Assembly: GCF_015058545.1 (NCBI RefSeq)
Contig: NZ_SVCB01000023.1
Span: 1-23,856 of the forward strand
Direction: 5' to 3'
Source of the DNA: Veillonella sp.
GTDB lineage: Bacteria; Bacillota; Negativicutes; Veillonellales; Veillonellaceae
Length of the DNA stretch: 23,856 nt
Both the position numbers and the translations under genes were made by a program. Of this stretch, positions 6,935 through 14,234 are shown in pieces; position 1 is the stretch's first letter; the number at the start of each line of letters is the position of its first letter. The notes under the pieces were generated by a model. The model was not told the DNA's origin and did no database searches. It worked only from the letters and a program-made list of their open reading frames with translations.

Positions 6935-9070
6935 TTATTCACTTTTACCGGACTTAGACGCACCGCCACCGGAACTACGGGAACTGCCGGAGCCGGATTT
7001 ATTGCTATCGGAATCGGAACTGCTGTCTGCCGAATTGTCAGAACTTTCTACCTGCGCGCCATCCTTATCCTTAGCGTCTTTTTTATCTTTGTCCTTATCT
7101 TTATCTTTATCTTTCGGATCTACCTTCGGTGCCGGTGGCGCATAGCCTTGGTTAGCAATCGAGGCTGCTCCCGGCGGAACGGTGAAATCACTGGCCGGAA
7201 TTTCCATAGCATTTAAAGCTTGCGACATGAAATCACGCCAAATAACGGCCGGAACGGTACCACCGGTAATACCATCCAGGGTCTCAATACCATAGTCATC
7301 GCCCATCCAAACAGCGGCTACCAAATCAGGTGTATAACCTACAAACCAAGCATCTTTTGATTCGTCCGTAGTCCCTGTTTTACCGGCTGCCGGACGCCCG
7401 ATAGATGCACCGCCACCGGTACCGCCGGACATTACGGATTCAAGCATATTCGTGATAACATAGGCATACTTAGGATCTACTACACGCTGTTCTTCCGTGC
7501 TGTTCTCTTCCACGACCTGGCCATTGCGGTCTACGATTTTAGTAATGGCAACCGGTTTAACTTTTACCCCGCCATTAGCCAAAGTACCATAGGCTACAGC
7601 CATATCAATCGGTTTAACACCATTGGTCAAACCACCTAACGCGGCGGCCAAGTTATTATCTTTAGATTCATCTAAAGTAGTAATACCCAAGCTGCTTGCC
7701 AAATTAAGAACTTTACGCATACCCACTGCATCAGCGAGCTGTACGGCAATGGTATTAACGGAATGTTGCAAGGCATAGCGCAAGGTCATTTGACCGGAAT
7801 AGGTACCTTCATAGTTCTTAGGACTCCAACCGTTAAACTCGATTTTCTTATCGTCCATAACAGTGCCCGGCGTCATACCGTCCTGAATAGCGGCCAAGTA
7901 AACAAATGGTTTAAATGCGGAACCCGGCTGACGTTCAGCCAATACGGCACGGTTAAAGGAGTCGTCGCCACGACCGCCAACCATGGCTACAATGTAACCA
8001 TTATGCGGATTAATCGCAATTAACGCACCTTGCGGCTGTGTTAAGCCTTTGTCGTCCGTATAGAAGTTAGGCAAATTATGCATGGCTTGAACCGCTGCAT
8101 CCTGTGCCTTCATATCAATGGTTGTGTAAATCTTCAAACCGTCTTTATAGACAGCATCGTCGCCGTATTTTTCGGCGATTTCAGAAATAACATAGTCGAT
8201 AAAGTACGAAGCATTGTTATCGCTGTGAGCGGCTTCGGATTTTTCACGAAGGCCCAAATCTTCATCTTTCGCCTTATCCGCGGTAGCTTGGTCAATGTAG
8301 TCATATTTAACCATCTGCCCCAAAACAACAGCCTGACGTGCTTTACCCGCTTTGTAGTTGGTAAGCGGCGAATAATAGTTAGGACTTTGCGGCAAGCCGG
8401 CGAGCATAGCCGATTGGGCCAAATCCAAATCCTGCACATTTTTGCCAAAGTATACATGGGCTGCCGCCTGTACACCATAAGCACCTTGACCGAAATATAT
8501 TTGATTCAAATACATTTCGAGGATTTCCTGCTTCGTATAATACTGCTCAATACGAATGGCCAACATAGCTTCCATAATCTTACGTTTTAACGTACGATCC
8601 TGGGTTAAAAACGCATTACGAGCCAATTGTTGCGTAATCGTACTACCACCTTCAGCCACGCCGTCATGGGCAATATTAACCCAAATAGCACGCATAATCC
8701 CGATAGGGTCTACGCCATGGTGACTGTAAAAACGATTATCTTCAGTGGCAATAAATGCATTTTGTAAATCTTTCGGAACCTGTGATAACTTCACCGGTAA
8801 CCGGTTTTCAGTAGCATGGACAGTTGTAATCAAATTGCCATGCACATCGTAGATCTGCAACGAAGCAGCCGGTTTAACATTGGCCACTTCCGGTAAATCG
8901 GACATGGTGGCACCAATGAAGCCGCAACCGGCTCCGGCTATTATAAGGAATACTAAAATCCCCACAATCCAAAGGAATCGACGCATTGGCGATTTCTTCT
9001 TGGGCGGTTTAGTCGCCGTCGTTCTACGTCGTGTTTGTCGCCCATTTTGAGACGAACCTTGTAAACTCAT
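6935..9070 (-). CDS. pbp1A: PBP1A-type bifunctional transglycosylase/transpeptidase
   Basis: A class A penicillin-binding protein of 711 residues that polymerises and cross-links peptidoglycan at the outer face of the cytoplasmic membrane. It has a basic cytosolic tail (1-33), one membrane anchor (about 31-56), a GT51 glycosyltransferase domain with catalytic Glu110 in ATEDNRFYSHHG and the EGGSTITQQLARN block (140-152), and a transpeptidase domain with SxxK at 384-387 (GSAFKP), SVN at 437-439 and KTG at 564-566, so all active-site motifs are intact. After residue 650 a Lys-Asp repeat (about 652-670) and a Ser/Gly-rich tail to the C-terminus form a low-complexity extension. ATG 9070 has AGAGGTG close upstream and an extended -10 promoter just beyond. 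It is co-directional with mutS2 upstream and tyrS downstream. Confidence 0.95.
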   Translation of the reverse strand: MSLQGSSQNGRQTRRRTTATKPPKKKSPMRRFLWIVGILVFLIIAGAGCGFIGATMSDLPEVANVKPAASLQIYDVHGNLITTVHATENRLPVKLSQVPKDLQNAFIATEDNRFYSHHGVDPIGIMRAIWVNIAHDGVAEGGSTITQQLARNAFLTQDRTLKRKIMEAMLAIRIEQYYTKQEILEMYLNQIYFGQGAYGVQAAAHVYFGKNVQDLDLAQSAMLAGLPQSPNYYSPLTNYKAGKARQAVVLGQMVKYDYIDQATADKAKDEDLGLREKSEAAHSDNNASYFIDYVISEIAEKYGDDAVYKDGLKIYTTIDMKAQDAAVQAMHNLPNFYTDDKGLTQPQGALIAINPHNGYIVAMVGGRGDDSFNRAVLAERQPGSAFKPFVYLAAIQDGMTPGTVMDDKKIEFNGWSPKNYEGTYSGQMTLRYALQHSVNTIAVQLADAVGMRKVLNLASSLGITTLDESKDNNLAAALGGLTNGVKPIDMAVAYGTLANGGVKVKPVAITKIVDRNGQVVEENSTEEQRVVDPKYAYVITNMLESVMSGGTGGGASIGRPAAGKTGTTDESKDAWFVGYTPDLVAAVWMGDDYGIETLDGITGGTVPAVIWRDFMSQALNAMEIPASDFTVPPGAASIANQGYAPPAPKVDPKDKDKDKDKDKKDAKDKDGAQVESSDNSADSSSDSDSNKSGSGSSRSSGGGASKSGKSE

Positions 9071-9090
9071 ACGACACCTCTCATTACGAA

Positions 9091-9117
9091 TAATAAGTCA
9101 TATAGCTTATTATATCA
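9091..9117 (-). promoter_or_regulatory. PBP1A gene promoter with overlapping inverted repeat
   Basis: On the minus strand TGATATAAT (9109-9117) is a perfect extended -10 element about 40 bases before the start codon. No good -35 is seen, which is usual for extended -10 promoters. The arms TAATAAG (9091-9097) and CTTATTA (9106-9112) form an inverted repeat that overlaps the -10 and the probable start site. It could be an operator or a 5' hairpin. Confidence 0.6.
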
Positions 9118-9150
9118 TACCTATGCTACATATGGTATCTATAAGGCTTG

Positions 9151-11526
9151 CTACTTTAAATACACCAAAGTTGCACCGGCCCCACCTTCATCATAGCCGG
9201 CAATTTCATAGCGACTGATGTGCGGCAATGTCTTCAAATACTGATGAATCCCGGCTCTTAAAGCACCTGTGCCCTTGCCGTGAACGATGCGAACCGGCGA
9301 GATCCCCGCCATCAAAGCCTGATCGATAAAATGACTCACATTCTGATTCGCTTCATCCACAGTCTGGCCGATAACATTGAGCTCGGTCGTAGCATGTTTC
9401 TGACGTTCCACGGCGGAACCGCCGGCACGTTTACGAGGCTTTGGTTGTACCGCCGTTTCCTTGCGACGTAAATTATTGGTTTCTTCACGGCTCGCTACGG
9501 CCAAATCGGTGGCTTTTACATTGGCGGTTAAGCCGTTAACACTCACTTGGATGCGCTTCCCCTGCACGGCGGCTACCGTACCCACTGCATTTAAGGACAC
9601 CACGAATACAGTCTGTCCTTCTTTTAATTCTTTTACATTCACCGGCGTACGGCGTTCCTGTTCCAGTTCAGGCACATTAACGCCTGATATATCTTTACGC
9701 GCTTTCGTAATGGCATCTTGCCGTTTCCCCTTATCCGTTTCTGAAAACTGCGATTTCAATTCTTTAATAATCTGTTCCCCTTCAACGCGAATGGACTGTT
9801 TAAGCTGCTGCGCTTCATTTTGAGCTTTTGCCAAAATCTGCTTACGGCGATCATTAACCTGTTTCTTTTCACGCTCAGCCTGGGTGCGCATACGCCGTGC
9901 TTCATCAAGTTCTTTCTTGAGGGCCCGTTCCCGTTCCTGATTGCGACGCAATTGTTCATTCAAATCACTGAGTACCGCTTCCATATCGCGATTTGCGGAC
10001 CCTTCGTGAGCCTGTTTGGCGTAGTCGATGACTTCACGAGGCACCCCGAGGCGAGCGGCAATACTCAAGGCATGACTGCTGCCGGCCACACCGATATGAA
10101 GACGATAGGTCGGACGCAGCGTGCGTTCATCGAACTCTACATGACCGTTTTCAATACCATCCGTATGATACGCATAGCGTTTCAATTCATTATAGTGGGT
10201 ACTCACCATCATGAGTGGACCACGCTTGCGGAAATATTCCAAGAGAGCCACCGCCAAGGCGCTCCCTTCTTCCGGATCCGTCCCCGATCCCAATTCATCA
10301 AGAAGTACCAGGTCTTTGGCACCGGCTACTTTTAGAATTTTTACGACCTGCGTCATATGAGCGGAGAACGTACTGAGGCTGGCCTCGATACTCTGTTCAT
10401 CGCCGATATCCGCATAAATATTGTTAAAAATCGGCAAAATAGAGCCTGTTTCGGCGGGAATAAATAAACCAGCCTGATTCATGAGACTCAAAAGGCCTAA
10501 CGTCTTCATGGCCACTGTTTTACCGCCTGTATTGGAGCCCGTAATGAGCAGAATCCGATAGCCCGTCCCCAACGTAATCGTCGTAGGCACTACCACATTG
10601 GCCGGAATCAATGGATGACGAGCATTTAAGAGTTTTACTTCCCGCGCCCCGCTAAGTTCGGCCGGAGCCGCTTTCATCTTAATCGCCAAATTAGCTTTGC
10701 CGTACACAAATTCCACATGGGACACGCGTTCACAGGCGTCCATCAAGGTATTGCTGTCTTTGCGAACGGCCTGCGACAATTCGCGATAAATGCGGCGCAC
10801 TTCTTCCTCTTCCGCCAATTCCGCTTCCTGCAAATCATTGTTCAGATTTACGAGGCGCATCGGTTCAATGTAGAGTGTCGCGCCGGTAGCCGAACGGTCG
10901 TGAATCAAACCTTCAAAAGCGTAACGATATTCCTGTTTAACCGGAATTACGTAGCGATTATTACGCTGCGTTACGATGGCTTCCTGAAAATATTTCTGAT
11001 TGTTCGGATCGTGCATAATGGCCTGCAAATCGCTCTTGATGCGGTCTTTCGTACGCACAATAGTAGAGCGTAAATGCTGCAATTTAGGCGACGCGGAATC
11101 CATCAAATTTCCCTTTTTGTCAAAAACTCGCTCAAACTTGCGTTCTAAGCCGTCATGACGCGGCATATCCTGAATCCACAATGACAAGAGCGGATAATTC
11201 GCATATTTGCTGTGAAAAAACGCATACATACGCTTATACGCACTCAAAGTGGTATATAAATCCCATAATTCTTCATGAGTCAAAATAATTTCTTTACGAC
11301 TTTTGGCACAAGCTTCGCGAATATCGCGGGTGCCGCCAATCGGTTGTTCGATTTCAGTATTTAGCGAATTGACCGCTTCTACCGTTTCATCGAGAGCCGT
11401 TTTAATGGCAATCGGATCCGTTAATGGCTCCAACTCCATGGCCATTTCCTTTGCCACTCTAGAGCTGCATTCGGCGGCTAAACGTTCTCGAATCACATCA
11501 AAATCCAACAGTTTTTCACTGTTCAT
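9151..11526 (-). CDS. mutS2: MutS2 family ATPase/Smr endonuclease
   Basis: A 791-residue protein of the MutS2 family, known for suppressing homologous recombination and, in B. subtilis, for rescuing collided ribosomes. There is no mismatch-recognition domain. The core and lever are followed by the ATPase with Walker A GSNTGGKT (Lys near 336) and Walker B DLVLLDELGSGTDPEEG, a long charged coiled coil (about 490-620), a small beta domain (VKELKEGQTVFVV) and a C-terminal Smr domain with HGKGTG. The frame is open for 33 codons upstream, but MNSEKLL matches the family N-terminus. The AGGAGG lies 13 bases from this ATG, longer than usual, so translation may be weak. The upstream leader carries repeats and a hairpin. 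It is preceded by the U32 gene. Confidence 0.94.
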   Translation of the reverse strand: MNSEKLLDFDVIRERLAAECSSRVAKEMAMELEPLTDPIAIKTALDETVEAVNSLNTEIEQPIGGTRDIREACAKSRKEIILTHEELWDLYTTLSAYKRMYAFFHSKYANYPLLSLWIQDMPRHDGLERKFERVFDKKGNLMDSASPKLQHLRSTIVRTKDRIKSDLQAIMHDPNNQKYFQEAIVTQRNNRYVIPVKQEYRYAFEGLIHDRSATGATLYIEPMRLVNLNNDLQEAELAEEEEVRRIYRELSQAVRKDSNTLMDACERVSHVEFVYGKANLAIKMKAAPAELSGAREVKLLNARHPLIPANVVVPTTITLGTGYRILLITGSNTGGKTVAMKTLGLLSLMNQAGLFIPAETGSILPIFNNIYADIGDEQSIEASLSTFSAHMTQVVKILKVAGAKDLVLLDELGSGTDPEEGSALAVALLEYFRKRGPLMMVSTHYNELKRYAYHTDGIENGHVEFDERTLRPTYRLHIGVAGSSHALSIAARLGVPREVIDYAKQAHEGSANRDMEAVLSDLNEQLRRNQERERALKKELDEARRMRTQAEREKKQVNDRRKQILAKAQNEAQQLKQSIRVEGEQIIKELKSQFSETDKGKRQDAITKARKDISGVNVPELEQERRTPVNVKELKEGQTVFVVSLNAVGTVAAVQGKRIQVSVNGLTANVKATDLAVASREETNNLRRKETAVQPKPRKRAGGSAVERQKHATTELNVIGQTVDEANQNVSHFIDQALMAGISPVRIVHGKGTGALRAGIHQYLKTLPHISRYEIAGYDEGGAGATLVYLK

Positions 11527-11557
11527 AGGTAATACAATCCCTCCTATGTAATCACAT

Positions 11558-11581
11558 GGCCAAAGAATGACTGCTTTGGCC
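11558..11581 (-). other. Leader hairpin before mutS2
   Basis: GGCCAAAG (11558-11565) and CTTTGGCC (11574-11581) form a perfect 8-bp stem with an 8-base loop, ending about eight bases before the mutS2 ribosome site. There is no U-run, so it is not a plain terminator. A second stem, CTCA..GGCA / TGCC..TGAG, lies at 11648-11670. Confidence 0.5.
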
Positions 11582-11595
11582 CGATATATTGCCAT

Positions 11596-11649
11596 AAAAT
11601 ATTGCTGCGCTACCGTATACTTCAAAATATTACTGCTCTATCGTATACT
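11596..11649. repeat. Tandem 26-bp repeat in mutS2 leader
   Basis: The 26-base units at 11596-11621 and 11624-11649 (both beginning AAAATATT and ending CGTATACT) differ at three positions, with a period of 28. They lie between the U32 stop codon and mutS2. Confidence 0.7.
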
Positions 11650-11679
11650 CAGCGGCAGCTTTTGCCTGAGCAATATGTA

Positions 11680-11716
11680 AATCTATCTTAAAAATACTTC
11701 AATCTATCTTAAAAAA
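11680..11716. repeat. Direct repeat just after the U32 gene
   Basis: AATCTATCTTAAAAA occurs at 11680-11694 and again at 11701-11715, a 21-base period. The second copy lies immediately beyond the U32 stop codon at 11720. Confidence 0.6.
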
Positions 11717-11719
11717 TCG

Positions 11720-13993
11720 CTAAAAAATGCCTTTAAAATAATGACCCCTGGTAATCGGCAAAGACTCATTCTTAGGCGGTACCGGTAAGGTGTGTGCCAA
11801 AATACCGCGATAAGCGCCAATGGTGTCACGCAGCCATTCTTTAGACTGCTGACGACCGTCAATACGAAGGATGGCGATGCCTCGTCTTACCAAATCCGGA
11901 ATGTACGCCCGCATATCGAGCATGCGACTGTTCATGATATGCATGCGGCAATAAGGATCTGTGCGGAGTGGAAATTCCTCACCCAAGCGGTCACGCAAAC
12001 GATAGGAATCCTTAAGGCATGGAGCCGGACAATTGGCTTTACAGCCGGTACCGGCAAAACTGCTGATAACACAGTATTCGGAAATCATGAGCTCCGTAAG
12101 CCCGTGAACAACACATTCGATAGGCATTGGGCTGTGGCGAATAATAGCCGCAATTTGATGTAAGGTAGCTTCTTGAGACAGAACAACACTTGAGAGCCCC
12201 AGTTCAGTTACTTCATGCACCGCATCTTTATTAAAAAGCTGTAAACTGCTGTCCCCTTCCACTTCACCTTCATAACCCATGGTTTGGAGCCATTCCAAGG
12301 CGCCTAAAAAGTGAATGCTGATAGCATCCGGCTTAGCTGCGATAATTGCTTCCAAAGTTGGACGATACGCGTCAATTTCACTTTCCCGGACGATGCGCGG
12401 CGTGGCCAATACACATCGAACCTGATGGTCACGGCAAATAGCCACCACGCGATTATATACATCTAAATCGTAAGGCTTGCGCTGTAAGCGATCGCCACCG
12501 AAGATAATCTTCTGCGCCCCCGCTTCAATAGCCGGTTTTAATTGCCATTCTTCATCCAGTTGCACCGAAACAATCGGCAAGGAACCGGCCTTAACGCTAT
12601 GAGTAGCCTTACCGGCTCGTACCATCATGCTCTTATAGCTTGGTCTGTCCTTAAATTCCTGATTAATATCTCCTTCAATGCGTTCCAGCACTTCAGCCAT
12701 AGCCTTGGTATGTTTTGCCAATAATATGTCTTCCAGTCGGGCAACCGCATCACGACGCATCTGGTTGAGCACACTGGATGGCCACATAAACGGCTCTTCC
12801 GGCATATATAAAGAAGCCAACCGGAACACCGTCGTACCTAAACGGCCAATCTGTTCCGACACTTTTTCATGGCTTGTCGGCGTTTTACGAGCCCGTTGCA
12901 CCACATAGTCACCGCTAACCGTAACAGACGTGCCGTCATCCATCAAGAGCGTCAAAGTCGGCTCAGAACCTTCCTGTCCGTCCAAATAGGCATGTACATC
13001 GTATTTACGGCCAAATTCCTGTAAATTCTGCCAAACTGTTTTCTTCGGGCCATCATCAGATGGACCGATACGCTTACCCCGATTGCCGGGTGCTACGGCG
13101 GTAATCATTTCACGACCGGAACGATTTTCCAAATAAGCTGTGGAGAAGCCACGGTTAAAGCCCGCCGTCAAATGCTCTTGGTCTTCCGCCAAAGTTTGAC
13201 CCGCTCTATCGATAATCTGGCGATACGTGCCGATAACCTCTTTCACATAGGATGCTTTTTTCATACGCCCTTCTACCTTGAAAGAAGCTACCCCGGCTTC
13301 CAAAAGTTCCGCCATATGCTCACTATAATTAAGATCCTTCGGACTCATGATATAGGCTTCTTCCGCACTATTTACCACATGCCCTTTACCATCGATAAGT
13401 TCGTACGGTAAACGGCAAGGCTGGGCACAGGCACCGCGATTACCGCTGCGGCCGCCGATAAAGCTACTCATGAGGCACTGCCCGGAATAGCACACGCATA
13501 GAGCACCGTGAACGAAAACTTCGATTTCCGCTTTCGCTTCGCGGCAAATTTTTTTAATTTCTTCGAGGCTCATTTCACGAGCTAAGACAACACGGGTAAA
13601 GCCCATGCGTTCCAAGAAACGTACCGTCCCCATGTTAGTCGCCGTCAGCTGCGTGCTGGCGTGCAAATGAAGCTTCGGTGCCACCCTTTTAGCCAATTCA
13701 GCTACCGCCAAATCCTGCACAATAGTGGCATCCACGTTGATGCGTTCCAACTCGCGCAAATATTCTTTTAAGTCGTTTAATTCGGCATCGCCGATTAATA
13801 TATTCACCGTAACAAATACGGATACATCCAACAAATGGGCCAAGCGAACCGCCTCGGCCAATTCTTCAATTTCAAAATTGGCTGCATTCGCTCTTGCATT
13901 AAAAGCCTTGCCGCCTAAATAAATTGCATCAGCTCCGGCTTCTAAAGCTGCTAAAAAATTTTCCGACGTGCCTGCCGGTGCCAATAATTCCAT
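11720..13993 (-). CDS. U32 family protein, two U32-like halves (RlhA/TrhP-type)
   Basis: A 757-residue member of the family long called peptidase U32. Well-studied relatives (RlhA, TrhP/YegQ, UbiU/UbiV) act in RNA or ubiquinone hydroxylation with an Fe-S cluster. The N-terminus MELLAPAG and TIM-barrel pattern are typical. The U32 signature EVFVHGALCVCYSGQCLMSS starts at residue 158 and is followed by GNRGACAQPC, giving a C166-x6-C173-x15-C189-x3-C193 pattern suited to [4Fe-4S] binding. A DUF3656-like middle segment follows. A second U32-like half (about 460-740) carries ECVVHGLTELMISEYC and more cysteines. This layout fits tRNA or 23S rRNA hydroxylation better than proteolysis, but the substrate cannot be read from sequence. 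ATG 13993 has AAGGAGG four bases upstream. Confidence 0.85.
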   Translation of the reverse strand: MELLAPAGTSENFLAALEAGADAIYLGGKAFNARANAANFEIEELAEAVRLAHLLDVSVFVTVNILIGDAELNDLKEYLRELERINVDATIVQDLAVAELAKRVAPKLHLHASTQLTATNMGTVRFLERMGFTRVVLAREMSLEEIKKICREAKAEIEVFVHGALCVCYSGQCLMSSFIGGRSGNRGACAQPCRLPYELIDGKGHVVNSAEEAYIMSPKDLNYSEHMAELLEAGVASFKVEGRMKKASYVKEVIGTYRQIIDRAGQTLAEDQEHLTAGFNRGFSTAYLENRSGREMITAVAPGNRGKRIGPSDDGPKKTVWQNLQEFGRKYDVHAYLDGQEGSEPTLTLLMDDGTSVTVSGDYVVQRARKTPTSHEKVSEQIGRLGTTVFRLASLYMPEEPFMWPSSVLNQMRRDAVARLEDILLAKHTKAMAEVLERIEGDINQEFKDRPSYKSMMVRAGKATHSVKAGSLPIVSVQLDEEWQLKPAIEAGAQKIIFGGDRLQRKPYDLDVYNRVVAICRDHQVRCVLATPRIVRESEIDAYRPTLEAIIAAKPDAISIHFLGALEWLQTMGYEGEVEGDSSLQLFNKDAVHEVTELGLSSVVLSQEATLHQIAAIIRHSPMPIECVVHGLTELMISEYCVISSFAGTGCKANCPAPCLKDSYRLRDRLGEEFPLRTDPYCRMHIMNSRMLDMRAYIPDLVRRGIAILRIDGRQQSKEWLRDTIGAYRGILAHTLPVPPKNESLPITRGHYFKGIF

Positions 13994-14017
13994 ACGCCCT
14001 CCTTAAGGACTCAATTC

Positions 14018-14064
14018 GCCATATTTCTATATAGAATTATATCACATTCTTTAAAAAATATGGC
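14018..14064. repeat. 9-bp inverted repeat bracketing the U32 promoter
   Basis: GCCATATTT (14018-14026) and AAATATGGC (14056-14064) are exact inverted copies placed on both sides of the -10 box. The right arm overlaps the -35 region. A perfect 12-base palindrome TTCTATATAGAA lies at 14025-14036, at the likely start site. The arrangement is operator-like; no regulator can be named. Confidence 0.55.
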
Positions 14065-14066
14065 AA
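14036..14066 (-). promoter_or_regulatory. Promoter of the U32 gene
   Basis: On the minus strand TGATATAAT (14036-14044) is an exact extended -10, and TTGCCA (14061-14066) is a 5-of-6 -35 box with a long 19-base spacer. Transcription would begin near 14028, about 35 bases before the start codon. The pheT terminator lies directly upstream. Confidence 0.65.
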
Positions 14067-14110
14067 AATAAGCCGTTATACTGTGCCATCGCACAATATA
14101 GCGGCTTATT
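14067..14110 (-). terminator. Terminator of the pheST operon
   Basis: The arms AATAAGCCG (14067-14075) and CGGCTTATT (14102-14110) pair perfectly. The stem continues with TATA/TATA and GTGC/GCAC around a CATC loop. On the minus strand it is followed by TTTTGCC. It lies about 125 bases after the pheT stop. That interval holds no gene, only a repeated AATTGAGAC and a weak promoter-like pair (TTGCAA at 14155, TAAAAT at 14132). Confidence 0.75.
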
Positions 14111-14234
14111 AATTATTTAATCAGTTAATGTATTTTACTACTAATTGAGACAAATTGCAACTGTTGGCGCCATTTGACGCTCTAATAGCCAATTGAGACC
14201 TGCATTGGCACAATAGTCAAATAGATTTCTCCTA

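Noticed and set aside
7080..7118. Phase-variable microsatellite in the PBP1A gene
   Set aside because: The repeat unit is six bases, so slippage changes length but cannot switch the frame off.
8078..8590. Plus-strand open frame of 170 codons inside the PBP1A gene
   Set aside because: Shadow of a conserved coding region; composition follows the opposite-strand codons.
11527..11625. N-terminal extension of MutS2 by 33 residues
   Set aside because: It starts at a TTG without ribosome site and is made of leader repeat and hairpin sequence; MNSEKLL matches the family start.
11596..11716. CRISPR-like repeats
   Set aside because: Only two copies of each unit, with spacers of 2-6 bases and no cas genes.
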